From: Mesorhizobium sp. M2A.F.Ca.ET.046.03.2.1
GTDB taxonomy: Bacteria > Pseudomonadota > Alphaproteobacteria > Rhizobiales > Rhizobiaceae
Direction of reading: 5' to 3'
DNA: 64,000 nt
Assembly (NCBI RefSeq): GCF_003952425.1
Contig: NZ_CP034449.1
Coordinates: 7,118,001 to 7,182,000, forward strand
Below, one piece after another: positions 49,296-57,495 of this stretch. The notes beneath the pieces were generated by a model that was given only the letters and a program-made list of their open reading frames with translations, was not told where the DNA came from and searched no databases. Numbering within the stretch: the stretch's first letter is position 1; each line of letters begins with the position of its first letter. Made by a program: the position numbers and the translations under genes.

Positions 49296-49370
49296 GCATT
49301 TCCGGTCCGGCTCGCGCTGCCGGGCCGATCAACGGTAGTAAGCGAAGGCTGCCTTGCGGCGGCCGCGCGG

Positions 49371-49407
49371 AGAGAAGGCCGGGCCGGCGCGCCCGGCCTT
49401 CTCTTTT
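49371..49407 (+). terminator. intrinsic terminator after the DUF883-like gene
   Basis: AGAGAAGGCCGGG, an 8-nt loop, CCCGGCCTTCTCT and TTTT. Confidence 0.88.
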
Positions 49408-49530
49408 GGATGCCGGGCTTTTTCATTTCAAGGTTGTGTCGTCCCCATCCTTTTGCTGTGGCCGGTTGTCCCGGGCTGGTCATTAGCAGGAGCTTATGGG
49501 ATCATCCCCCGGGGAATCGCGGAGAGCGGC

Positions 49531-49800
49531 ATGGACAGACCTGCCATGGCATCCGTCTTTCGGATGCGGCATGTGCCTGCAAGCATTTCGGGCGTTCGCA
49601 GCCTTGGCAGAGGCCAGGCCGATCCGTTCTTTCATTCGAGACCACTCGGCGAGGCGATCCGCTTCATCGCCCAGGCCGACGGCCAGTACGACCTCAGCGC
49701 CGTCGCCATCTTCTACGGCGACCGCCAGACGCCGCCGCTCGGCAACCGCGAGATCAGGCAGCTCTGGAGCGAGTATGGCGAGCGGCTGATGGAGGCGTAG
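49531..49800 (+). CDS. small hypothetical protein
   Basis: An 89-residue protein: the C-terminal half (EAIRFIAQADGQYDLSAVAIFY, PPLGNREIRQLWSEYG) reads as a compact fold. GAGAGCGGC precedes ATG 49531; ATG 49546 is possible. No family recognised. Confidence 0.55.
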   Translation: MDRPAMASVFRMRHVPASISGVRSLGRGQADPFFHSRPLGEAIRFIAQADGQYDLSAVAIFYGDRQTPPLGNREIRQLWSEYGERLMEA

Positions 49801-49875
49801 AGCCGCGCAAGCCTTCCCGCCGGATCGGAAACGCCGCTCATGCGTTCTTGTGGCGAGGTCAATGGGAGGAACGCC

Positions 49876-50181
49876 ATGAACGTCGCCAATCTCCAACTCG
49901 AGGGCCTGCTGATGGCCGTCGCAGCGATCAACCACGTGCTGGTCAAGAAAGGTGTGCTCACCGTCGAGGAAATCGACATCGCGCTGCGCAAGGCCGAGGC
50001 CGGTGAGACCGGCGAGGAGCGCTCGGAGGCGATCTCGGCCTCGAACCGCGACGCCATCAATTTCCCGATCCGCCTGCTCGAGCTCGCCAACCAGTGCCAG
50101 CCCGAGGCGGACATGCCGTCCTTCTCGAAGCTGGCCCGCATGGTCGGCCAGATGAAGGAGCCATATAACGACCAGATGTGA
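49876..50181 (+). CDS. conserved hypothetical protein
   Basis: A 101-residue mainly helical protein: QLEGLLMAVAAINHVLVKKGVLTVEEIDIALRKAEAG. Similar leader sequence (LLMAVAAxNxxLVxKGxLxxxEI) occurs in rhizobial proteins of unknown use, as I recall. GGGAGGAACGCC is a good ribosome site. The divergent DoxX gene ends close by. Confidence 0.65.
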   Translation: MNVANLQLEGLLMAVAAINHVLVKKGVLTVEEIDIALRKAEAGETGEERSEAISASNRDAINFPIRLLELANQCQPEADMPSFSKLARMVGQMKEPYNDQM

Positions 50182-50190
50182 GGGGAAAGG

Positions 50191-50610
50191 TCATGCCCTC
50201 CCCGGCCAGCCGTGGCGCAGGGCCAGCACAGTGCCCGGGCCGTGCGCCGCGGCGTAGAGCAGGCCGGCGGCGAAGGGGAAGTGCGACATGAAGGCGCCGA
50301 ACTCGGCCTGGTTTCCGGGCCAGTGCGACGGGCCGTGGAAGGCAAAGCCGAGGAAGACGACATAGACCGCGCCGATCAGCGCCAACGGCGACAGATAAGC
50401 GCCGGTAAGGAAAGCGATCACCAGCAGCGTCTCGAGGATCGCCGCGCACCAGGCCAGGAACAGCGGGAACGGGAAGCCGGCGGCGGCGATGTAGCCGGCG
50501 GTGGCGCCCATATCCATCAGCTTGAAGGCGACGCCCATCGCGAACATAGCAGCGAAGATCAGGCGAGCGATGAGAATGGCGGCGGTCTGCCAGGTCGATT
50601 GGGTTTCCAC
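50191..50610 (-). CDS. DoxX-family membrane protein
   Basis: A 139-residue DoxX: IARLIFAAMFAMGVAFKLMDM, LFLAWCAAILETLLVIAFLTG and HFPFAAGLLYAAAHGPG. Start is GTG 50610 after GGAGGACACTC. Shorter and more diverged than the two DoxX at 20 kb. Convergent with the 49876 gene. Confidence 0.85.
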   Translation of the reverse strand: METQSTWQTAAILIARLIFAAMFAMGVAFKLMDMGATAGYIAAAGFPFPLFLAWCAAILETLLVIAFLTGAYLSPLALIGAVYVVFLGFAFHGPSHWPGNQAEFGAFMSHFPFAAGLLYAAAHGPGTVLALRHGWPGRA

Positions 50611-50696
50611 GAGTGTCCTCCGGGTTGTCTGTTGATGCCCCAAGGACGGACGAAGGGCGCTGGTTCCGACAGGGGGTAGGAAAATTGTTGGAGCGC

Positions 50697-50935
50697 CCTC
50701 TTCCTCGCCCCCGCAACGCGGGGGAGAGGTGGCCGCGAAGCGGTCGGAGAGGGGGCAGCGCCGGCGACAGAGGAAGAAGCACGGTGTGGCGCGCCCGAGG
50801 TTCTAAATCGCGACACGATCTCTCGGGTTCGCTCCATGCGCTTTAGCGAGACATGCTTTAGCTCTACGAAGGCCCCTCTCCGTCGCGGCTTCGCCGCGCC
50901 ACCTCTCCCCCCGCTTCGCGCGGGGCGAGGAAGAA
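50697..50935. repeat. pair of diverged ~60-bp inverted repeats
   Basis: The left arm (50697-50757) begins CCTCTTCCTCGCCCC and contains GGGGGAGAGGTGG. The right arm (50873-50935) is its diverged reverse complement (CCACCTCTCCCCCCGC, ends GAGGAAG). This is the rhizobial GGGGAGAGGTGG palindrome. Located in the 328-bp gap between the DoxX and kynA-like genes. Confidence 0.7.
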
Positions 50936-50938
50936 GGC

Positions 50939-51694
50939 TCAGCCGGCCTTCACCTGCGCCGGATGGCTGATCGAGTCCCGCACGGTGCCGTATTCGGCGC
51001 CCCAGCGGTCGGTCATGTCGCAACGGATATCCCACAGCTCGGGGAAGAAGCGGTGGCGGGCGCCGCCTTCCAGCATCTCCACCGGGCGGCCCTTCAGCGA
51101 CTTCGAGCCCAGCCCGATCGAGCGGTGGATCAGATAGAGGTGGTTGGCGCGAAATTTCTGGAACAGCTCGTCGAACTCGATCAGCGCCTCGGCCACGACA
51201 TAGGCGTCGCCGTGGTCGTAATGCTCGTCATAGATATCCGCCACGGTCAGCCCGCGGCCATCGAGATAGGCATGCCTGAAGGCCCGCCAAAGGTCCGGCG
51301 GCAGGCGCAGCAGGAACTTGAAGCCGGGCGATTCCTGGCCGCTGCCATTGCCGAGCTGCAGGCGGATCTGCTGATACTCCTTGGGCGACATGGTCTCCAG
51401 CAGATCGAGCTGCGCCGTCATCATACGCATCAGCCGGTGCACGCGGCCCATCAGCGTGACGATGCGATGGGTGTCCTGTTTCTCCAGGTAGTCGAGCACA
51501 TCGACCAGCGTGTAGGCGATGAGCTTCATCCACAGCTCCTCGACCTGGTGCACGATCTGGAACTGCAATTCGTCGGCGTTGACCATCTCGGCCAGCGGCT
51601 TCTGGCAGGCGAGCAGCTGGTCGCATTTCAGATATACGCCGTAGTCGCGCATCTCGGGCGCCTCGATCCGGGCGTGATAGTCCGTCTTGTCCAT
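50939..51694 (-). CDS. tryptophan 2,3-dioxygenase-family protein (divergent)
   Basis: A 251-residue protein of the heme-dependent TDO fold: LKCDQLLACQKPL, LQFQIVHQVEELWMKL (His49, active site), LDLLETMSPKEYQQIR, GNGSGQESPGFK and FRANHLYLIHRSIG, where His185 should be the heme ligand, then FFPELWDIRCDM. The GTGGSxG substrate loop of true TDOs is replaced by GSKSLKGRPVEML, and the protein is about 30 residues short, so the substrate may differ from tryptophan. Divergent from an Lrp-type gene. Confidence 0.85.
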   Translation of the reverse strand: MDKTDYHARIEAPEMRDYGVYLKCDQLLACQKPLAEMVNADELQFQIVHQVEELWMKLIAYTLVDVLDYLEKQDTHRIVTLMGRVHRLMRMMTAQLDLLETMSPKEYQQIRLQLGNGSGQESPGFKFLLRLPPDLWRAFRHAYLDGRGLTVADIYDEHYDHGDAYVVAEALIEFDELFQKFRANHLYLIHRSIGLGSKSLKGRPVEMLEGGARHRFFPELWDIRCDMTDRWGAEYGTVRDSISHPAQVKAG

Positions 51695-51827
51695 GGCTCA
51701 TCCTCCTCGGGCATGACCGCGCCACAAGGATAGCGCTTCCGGCTTGAACATTGTTCCTTTCTGTTATCCAAATGGCATGAAATGAAGGACGATTATCGCT
51801 CCTTCCCGCATCAATGGAGAACGAACT

Positions 51828-52298
51828 GTGCTGGATGCCCTGGACCGCAAAATAGTCGCCGCGCTCGAGCGCGATGCGCGGATCTCCTTCGGCGAGCTGG
51901 CAGAGGAGGTCGGCTTGAGCAAGACGCCGTGCTGGAAGCGCGTGAAGGCGCTGGAAGAGGCAGGCGTCATCCGTGGATATTCGACCCGCATCGACCCGGC
52001 CAGGATCGGCTTCGGCATCGAGGCCTTCATCCAGGTGTCGATCGACTTCGAGGTGTCCGACGCCTTCGAGGCGGCGGTGAAGACGCACCCGCTGATCCGC
52101 CGCTGCTACGCCACCACGGGCGAAGCCGACTATCTCCTGCAGATCGTTACCGTCGATATGATGGCGCTCGACCGCATGCTGCGCGAGGAGCTCAGCCGCC
52201 TGCCCGGCGTGCGCCGCACGGTGACCTCGATGGCGATGCGCGAGATCAAGGGCGACATCTCCTTTGCCGAGGCGGCGGCGCGTGCGCTGAGGGGATAA
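51828..52298 (+). CDS. Lrp/AsnC-family transcriptional regulator
   Basis: A 156-residue Lrp: helix-turn-helix 1-60 (DRKIVAALERDARISFGEL, SKTPCWKRVKALEEAG) and RAM domain (ISIQVSIDFEV-like, TGEADYLLQIVT). GTG start after ATGGAGAACGAACT. Divergent from the TDO-family gene 133 bp away, an arrangement like kynR-kynA in other proteobacteria, so it likely controls the dioxygenase. Confidence 0.9.
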   Translation: MLDALDRKIVAALERDARISFGELAEEVGLSKTPCWKRVKALEEAGVIRGYSTRIDPARIGFGIEAFIQVSIDFEVSDAFEAAVKTHPLIRRCYATTGEADYLLQIVTVDMMALDRMLREELSRLPGVRRTVTSMAMREIKGDISFAEAAARALRG

Positions 52299-52346
52299 GG
52301 CGAGCACACCGAATGGCCTGAGCGCGCCGGCCGTGGAGGCGCGCGA

Positions 52347-52434
52347 AGCCCTGACTTTTTCTGGGATGATCGAGAACGGGCATCGAACCTGTCTATAGTC
52401 GCGACGGGGGTACGGCGGTGGCGGGTTCATCTCA
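52347..52434 (+). repeat. shared promoter/leader module, copy 1
   Basis: AGCCCTGACTTTTTCTGGGA, then TGATCGAG, GTCTATAGTCGCGACGG and GGTGGCGGG align nearly base for base with 55745-55827 on the minus strand. Contains a 6-codon GTG-started mini-frame (52418-52438) that overlaps the next ATG as ATGA. Compared with copy 2 it lacks one base before CATCTCAAT. Confidence 0.85.
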
Positions 52435-53169
52435 ATGAAGATCAGGGCGCAGGCTGCCCGGCGATGGCCGGCGCGAGGCTTACGGATTCTCGAATTCGCC
52501 TCGACGGCCGATTTCGCGCGCCTTTCCCTTCCGAGAAATACGCTGGCCACGGCGCTTCTGGCATCGGCCATGCTGCTGCCGGCGGCCACTTCGAGCCATG
52601 CCGCGTCGGTCCTCCCAGAGCCGCGAGACGAGCTCCACCAGCCGGATGCGAAAGCCATGCTGCAGGACGCCAAGCGCGCGCTTCTGGCGGCCAATGGCGG
52701 CAACGGTGGCGGAAATGGCGGTGGCAACGGTGGCGGGAACGGCGGCAATGGCGGGAACGGCGGCAACGGAGGGAACGGAGGGAACGGCGGCAATGGAGGG
52801 AATGGCGGTAACGGTGGCAACGGCGGAAACGGTGGCAATGGAGGGAACGGCGGCAACGGAGGGAATGGCGGCAACGGAGGGAATGGCGGCAACGGAGGGA
52901 ATGGCGGCGGAAACGGTGGCGGCAATGGCGGCGGCACCGGAAACGGCGGCGGCAATGGCGGGGGCGCCGGAAACGGTGGCGGCAACGGCGGTAGCGCCGG
53001 AAACGGCGGGAGCAATGGCGGCGGCACCGGAAACAGTGGCGGCAATGGTGGTAACGCTGGAAACGGCGGCAGCAATGGCGGCCATGGCGGCGGCCATCAC
53101 GACTCCAATGTCGGCCATTCGGATGGCGGGCCCCGCTCCTGCGGATCATCCCCGCGAGTGTCTTGCTGA
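52435..53169 (+). CDS. secreted Gly-Gly-Asn repeat protein
   Basis: A 244-residue protein. Residues 1-57 include a signal-like segment (LATALLASAMLLPAATSSHA), then a short helical stretch (LPEPRDELHQPDAKAMLQDAKRALLAA). Residues about 86-222 are nearly pure NGG/NGGG repeats. The tail has a His-rich part (HGGGHHDSN). It should be a disordered or polyglycine-II-like surface or matrix protein. Its first 20 codons and leader resemble those of the gene starting at 55755. Confidence 0.8.
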   Translation: MKIRAQAARRWPARGLRILEFASTADFARLSLPRNTLATALLASAMLLPAATSSHAASVLPEPRDELHQPDAKAMLQDAKRALLAANGGNGGGNGGGNGGGNGGNGGNGGNGGNGGNGGNGGNGGNGGNGGNGGNGGNGGNGGNGGNGGNGGNGGNGGGNGGGNGGGTGNGGGNGGGAGNGGGNGGSAGNGGSNGGGTGNSGGNGGNAGNGGSNGGHGGGHHDSNVGHSDGGPRSCGSSPRVSC

Positions 53170-53272
53170 CGCCGCCGCTTGACCTCGAAGCGCCGCGCGC
53201 CGGAGCGGCAGAAAGCAACGTCCTTCCAGTTTCCTGTTCCGGCTCGCCGCTCCGGCGGCGCGATGAACCGCC

Positions 53273-54439
53273 CTATGGGCCGGTGCGGTAGGCGAAATCG
53301 TCGATAGCGGCCTGCCAGTAGTGCTGCGTGCGGATCTCGAGCCGCGTGATGCGCCTGTAGTCGGCCGCGAAATAGACCAGACCGTTGGCGGACAGCGTCA
53401 GTCGATCCTCATAGGCTGGCTCATCGCCCCGCCAGGCCTTGAGGATGAGCGTCTCGCCCTCAGCGTCGTCCCAGCCGGCGCCGAAATAGGCGCCGGTGAA
53501 ATCGAACGGTTTGTCGCTGAACACCTGCGCGGGATGGCCTGAGCTGTTGTAGGCGATGAATTCGCCCGACATGGTGGTGTTGACGTAGCCCGGGCCGTCG
53601 GTGAAGCGCTGGTGCATGGCAACGAGATTGTACCAGTTGAGCCCGCCATAGCCTGACGGGACCTCGAACACGCCGGGCGACGTCATCAGGTCGTCGAAGC
53701 CGACGACATGCTCCTGGGGCAGCGGCGCCTCGGCCGGTCCGCCCTTGCCGGAGAACGTCGAGAGCACCACCGGCGCCGCGCCGACCACGACATGCCGCCG
53801 CTCGGTCGCCCCGGCGGCCGAGAAATCGACCAGCCATTCGCCGGGCGCCACGGCTGCGCTGAAGCGCCCGTCCGGACCGACCTTGGCGGCGATGCCGACG
53901 CCATCCGGCCCTGTCAGCGAAACGCGCGCCCCGGCGGCGACCGCGCCGCTGATCGTCAGATCCGCCGCAAGCCCGACGGGGTGGGTCGTGGTCTTTGCAA
54001 TCAAGTCGCCCGGCGATCCGGGCGAAACGACATAGTCGCTTTCCTGCGAGGCGTTGCCGGTGGTGACCGAATAGACTGGCGGCGGCACCACGCGGAACGC
54101 ATAGTGCCCGGGATCGACGACTTCGAAATCGCGGTGCATGGCCGACATGCGGAAGTTGGCGAAGCCGCCGGCATTGGTCAGTCGCATGATGGTGCCGGCG
54201 TTCGGCCTGTCGAGCTCGACAGCCACGCGCGACATCGGCCGGTCGCCCAGATCGTAGACGCCGTTCCTGTTGAGGTCGCGGAACACCAGCAGCGATGTGT
54301 TCATCTGGCCGCCTGCGAAGGAATCCCATGTCCGCCTGGGATAATAGTCATTCGCATCGCCGGCACGGGCCACGCCGCAGACCATGGCCAAGCCGGCGGC
54401 GGCGACGACCGCGCCCGGGAACAACGAACCACGCTTCAC
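53273..54439 (-). CDS. secreted SdrD-B-like domain protein
   Basis: A 388-residue protein. Signal peptide (SLFPGAVVAAAGLAMVCGVARA), then an SdrD-B/Cna-B-like segment (LLVFRDLNRNGVYDLGDRPMSRVAVEL) with Ca-binding DxNxNGxYD, further Ig-like stretches (LTISGAVAAGARVSLTGPDG) and a C-terminal lectin/PEP-like domain (GFDDLMTSPGVFEVPSGYGGLNWYN; AIDDFAYRTGP). GTG 54439 follows GGAGGGGAAATTTC and overlaps the HTTM stop (GTGA). Third in the operon. Converges on the GGN-repeat gene. Confidence 0.78.
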   Translation of the reverse strand: MKRGSLFPGAVVAAAGLAMVCGVARAGDANDYYPRRTWDSFAGGQMNTSLLVFRDLNRNGVYDLGDRPMSRVAVELDRPNAGTIMRLTNAGGFANFRMSAMHRDFEVVDPGHYAFRVVPPPVYSVTTGNASQESDYVVSPGSPGDLIAKTTTHPVGLAADLTISGAVAAGARVSLTGPDGVGIAAKVGPDGRFSAAVAPGEWLVDFSAAGATERRHVVVGAAPVVLSTFSGKGGPAEAPLPQEHVVGFDDLMTSPGVFEVPSGYGGLNWYNLVAMHQRFTDGPGYVNTTMSGEFIAYNSSGHPAQVFSDKPFDFTGAYFGAGWDDAEGETLILKAWRGDEPAYEDRLTLSANGLVYFAADYRRITRLEIRTQHYWQAAIDDFAYRTGP

Positions 54440-55341
54440 GAAATTTCCCCTCCGGCGGTCGCCGCCGATCCGATCCCCTGGAGACGCGCGATCACCCTGT
54501 CCACGGCATCGGCATCGAAATAAGCGAGATAGAGCAACGCCATGGTGGCGCTGAACGTGTAGACCGGCAGCGTCACATAGATGATGGCGTGGAAGGCCAG
54601 GCCCGGCAGGACCAGATAGCGCCTCGTGGCGCGAAACGGCAGGCCGAAGGCAAGGCCATATTCGAGCACGACCACGGCGACGGACACGATGGTGGCAAGC
54701 CAGGCAAGGCCGGACGGATAGTCCGAACCGGCGTAAAACCAGAGGAATATCTGCTCGAGCCGCGCGCCGCTCAGAAAAGCGTGGTTCGACTTGTCGAAGG
54801 CGGCGAAGAAATAGAGCACCGAGAGCTGCACCACGATCAGCCGCAGCCCCCACAGATTGCCGCGCTCCGCCGGCGGCGGAACGCCCAAGCGCTCGGCCCG
54901 CGTCACCGCCAAATAGCGGTCCAGCGAATAGGAGCGGTCGCAAGGGGTGAGCGCGATCAGGAGCGCCGCGACGGCAAGCAGATAGGCATGGTGGTGGGTC
55001 CAGGGCTCGCGGCCGAGATCAAAGCCGAAGTAGTAATACATCGCCAGCCCGACCGAGCCGGTCCAGACGGCGGCGAGACGGCTGTGATAGCCGACGAAGA
55101 GCAGGATCGTGGCGAGGAAGAAGTTGGCGGCGAGAAACAGGCCGGCCGGCGACTGGTCCCTATAGAGCAGCAGCTCGCCCGCCCAGCGCGACCAGAACAG
55201 CATCGCCAGGCCGATGCGGATCAGCGCGGACGAACGCGACGAGCCTTTCGTGCCGGCCGCCCAGGCGGCGAAGCGCGCCGCCATGGCCGGCGTCGGACGC
55301 CAGTCGGCGATGGCGTCAGTCGGCGCAGGCATTTTCGGCAT
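54436..55341 (-). CDS. HTTM-domain membrane protein (vitamin K-dependent carboxylase-like)
   Basis: A roughly 301-residue multi-helix protein with about seven helices. LIRIGLAMLFWSRWAGELL, HHHAYLLAVAALLIALTPCDRSYSLD, LSVLYFFAAFDKSNHAFLSG and HAIIYVTLPVYTFSATM follow the HTTM pattern (horizontally transferred transmembrane domain, related to gamma-glutamyl carboxylase). No C-terminal carboxylase catalytic half is obvious, so its activity is open. ATG 55341 or 55332; overlaps the gene before it. Confidence 0.82.
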   Translation of the reverse strand: MPKMPAPTDAIADWRPTPAMAARFAAWAAGTKGSSRSSALIRIGLAMLFWSRWAGELLLYRDQSPAGLFLAANFFLATILLFVGYHSRLAAVWTGSVGLAMYYYFGFDLGREPWTHHHAYLLAVAALLIALTPCDRSYSLDRYLAVTRAERLGVPPPAERGNLWGLRLIVVQLSVLYFFAAFDKSNHAFLSGARLEQIFLWFYAGSDYPSGLAWLATIVSVAVVVLEYGLAFGLPFRATRRYLVLPGLAFHAIIYVTLPVYTFSATMALLYLAYFDADAVDRVIARLQGIGSAATAGGEIS

Positions 55342-55755
55342 CGGTATGGATCGTCTGCCAGCCGCCGCGCGTGCCCAGCCGGGCGCGGACACGGATGTCG
55401 GCGCCCTGCCCTGCGACCGTGCAGAGCCGCTTGATGACGGAAGCCAGGTCCTCTCGGTTCTGGATCCACTTCAGCCCGCCGTTGCGGGGCGCGCCGAGCA
55501 TCCCGAAACGGTCGAGCGGGACAAGCGCGCCGTCGGGCCGCGGATTTCGAAGGAAGCGTCGATGACGTCCAGCCCGATCGCGCTGAACATGGTCCAGGAA
55601 CGCAGCCACGGCGATTGTACCCCGAAGACCTGCTCCGCGGCCGGGCCGGCGATCATGAAGCCCGCGATCGCCATGAAAGCGCAAAGCCGCAAGCGTGCCG
55701 CCGAAAGCCGACCGGCAGGCCGCGCACCTATCCTGATTGAGATGATATCCGCCAC
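55316..55755 (-). pseudogene. HTTM-operon leader gene, exported protein with a frameshift
   Basis: Frame 1 (GTG 55755, after GACGGAGGTGCGCGG) gives MADIISIRIG, a helix (LRLCAFMAIAGFMIAGPAAEQVFG) and SPWLRSWTMFSAIGLDVIDASFEIRGP. The sense then continues in frame 2 as DGALVPLDRFGMLGAPRNGG, KWIQNREDLASVI and ends VRARLGTRGGWQTIHTDAENACAD. One lost G or C in CGCGGCCCGACGG near 55533 accounts for it. Restored, it would be about 146 residues with an N-terminal helix. Stop overlaps the HTTM start region. Confidence 0.75.
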
Positions 55756-55827
55756 CCGCGCACCTCCGTCGCGATCATAGACCGGTTCAACGCCCGGTCC
55801 TCGATCGTCCCAGAAAAAGTCAGGGCT
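55745..55827 (-). repeat. shared promoter/leader module, copy 2
   Basis: On the minus strand, AGCCCTGACTTTTTCTGGGA, CGATCGAGGACC, GGTCTATGATCGCGACGGAGG and GGTGGCGGATATC align with 52347-52434 in the same order. Extends into the first codons of the operon. See finding. Confidence 0.85.
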
Positions 55828-56075
55828 ATGCGTAGGTCGGAAAGGCCAACAAGCAGGCGACATGGGCCGCCTTTTGGGTCAGACCACCTTGGCCCGTCGC
55901 AGCAGCCTGCGGTCCGCGCAACGGGCCAAGTGGCCTGCCTTTTGCCCGCCAGCTAAAGGCTGGCTCCTCCCATCCTCCGCTTCAGGGCAGCGGAGAGCTC
56001 GAACAATGACCGGGCTGTGCGAGGCTTGGCGATAACTTTTGTTAGTCCCAACTAAAATAAGCAACCCGGCGCTGG
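55828..56075. other. gene-free stretch
   Basis: About 250 bp between the HTTM operon promoter and the DUF6894-like gene. No good frame. Contains a run GTTAGTCCCAACTAAAATAAG that might be regulatory. Confidence 0.4.
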
Positions 56076-56330
56076 CTAGCGACCGACGTGGTGGATCGCT
56101 GGCAGCGTCTGGGAGACGCTAAGCGTAGCAGAATAGACAGGCCTGCCGACTTCATCATGGACGGCCACGGTCACCGTTTCATCCAAGTCGCTTGAAGCCA
56201 TTTCGTCGACGGCGATGTCGTGCAGAGCCTTGAGCGCTTCTCGTCGCATCTCGCTCAAACTGCCGAGATCGACCCAGGCATCACCCAGGCACTGCCCGTT
56301 TCGGATGACCTCGAACCTGTAATTCGACAT
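56076..56330 (-). CDS. DUF6894-family small protein
   Basis: An 84-residue protein: YRFEVIRNGQCLGDAWVDLGSLSEMRREALKAL and TVTVAVHDEVGRPVYSATLSVS. The antiparallel strand-helix-strand layout and the DEAxGxxL..F-type end are typical of a large Rhizobiales family of unknown role. Confidence 0.72.
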   Translation of the reverse strand: MSNYRFEVIRNGQCLGDAWVDLGSLSEMRREALKALHDIAVDEMASSDLDETVTVAVHDEVGRPVYSATLSVSQTLPAIHHVGR

Positions 56331-56625
56331 GTGCCATTGTGAGACGAAGGGATAGCAGCCGCATTAAAATTTGAGAGCCGGCTTGCTAACAAGGTTCGGC
56401 GATCGTCGATGGCGACCGATAACCCTTCACTAAAGACCGCCCGCCGATCTGGCCAGCGGCCCTGAACGTCACTTAAAAAAGATGCAGCAACGCTAAAATA
56501 AGCCTGTGCACTGGCAGAATTTGCGGTCGCGGAGCCCGCCCAGACAGCTCACTTTGATGGTGCGGCGAACTTCGATTCGCCGGGCCGGCGCCGGGAAATC
56601 CACCCCAACAGGCAACGGGCGCCGG

Positions 56626-56814
56626 TCACTTACGTTGGGGCGGGGGGCTGCCATAGCGCCCGCTGGCGAGCGGAGGCTTGGAGCTGGCCACCCGCGCCGC
56701 CTCTTCCTTCTCGGCGTCGGCCTTGCGCTTCGGGCATTCTTCGAAATCATGGTCGCGGCCGCCGCAATAGGAGCAGCATTTGGCGGGGATATCGGGGTGG
56801 AGCATCGAGACCAT
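56626..56814 (-). CDS. CCHC zinc-knuckle small protein
   Basis: A roughly 62-residue protein containing CSYCGGRDHDFEEC, an exact Cx2Cx4Hx4C zinc knuckle near residues 13-26, then a Lys/Glu/Ala-rich helix and a basic tail (GRYGSPPPQRK). ATG 56814 or 56805. The knuckle type is common in retroviral and eukaryotic RNA-binding proteins and unusual in bacteria, so it may bind RNA or ssDNA. Confidence 0.65.
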   Translation of the reverse strand: MVSMLHPDIPAKCCSYCGGRDHDFEECPKRKADAEKEEAARVASSKPPLASGRYGSPPPQRK

Positions 56815-56950
56815 TCCCAAGAATGCACGAAAAGGTTTCCGGTTGCAGCAATTGCGTGAAGCCGCAACACCGCCGCCTTACCCCATGCCCGAGAAGATCA
56901 AAATTCGAGGAGCTCGCCGCTCGCGCGGCGGGCTCCCGACCGATCACCGC

Positions 56951-57304
56951 TCACGCATGCGCGTGAGGATGACGGAAGTCCCAGACGGCCCAGGCCGATG
57001 CCACGACCACCAGCACGCCGAGGACGACATGCGTGGTCATGACATTCGTGTCAGCCGCAAAGCCCAGGAGCCAGGGCGACACGATCAGCCAGAGCCCGAG
57101 GACCGCGCTGACCCATTCTTCCCACTCGGCGAACACCGAAAGCGACGCCAGCGCCAGCGCGCCGAGCAGAACGCCGACGATCCAGGCGTTCCACGCGGGC
57201 ACCATCGCCGCGGTGAATCCGATAACCCAGGGTGAGATGAAGAGGCAGATCGCGAGGACCAGAGTAATCCAGTCCAGGCTCTTTCTTGTTTCCATCATTG
57301 CCAT
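56951..57304 (-). CDS. SPW-repeat membrane protein
   Basis: A 117-residue protein with four helices and two SPW motifs (LAICLFISPWVIGF and LGLWLIVSPWLLGF), the signature of the SPW-repeat family. ATG 57304 follows GGAGGTTGTC. Role unknown. The Ca. 190-bp gap upstream separates it from the HWE kinase. Confidence 0.9.
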   Translation of the reverse strand: MAMMETRKSLDWITLVLAICLFISPWVIGFTAAMVPAWNAWIVGVLLGALALASLSVFAEWEEWVSAVLGLWLIVSPWLLGFAADTNVMTTHVVLGVLVVVASAWAVWDFRHPHAHA

Positions 57305-57495
57305 GACAACCTCCATGGAGCTTGACCAAAGCAACTGTATCCGCGTGGACATTGCACGCTCACGATTGATATAATTACGCTTTTGCAGCGCTGCAAGGAG
57401 GGCCTGAGCGGCCGCGGCCCGCCCAGACCGATCTCATCCGCCAGACGGCAAGGTGCAAATCACGCTGGCGCCGGCCGCCGCGATCGATCCGACGC

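Noticed and set aside
51228..53075. 615-codon minus-strand frame rich in Pro, Leu and Phe
   Set aside because: It is the antisense of the Gly-Gly-Asn repeats and runs through the leader region and into kynA; the repeat makes all frames open.
52442..53218. 258- and 212-codon minus-strand frames over the NGG repeat
   Set aside because: Repeat artefacts in other frames: Cys/His/Arg or Ala/Val periodicity reflects GGN antisense.
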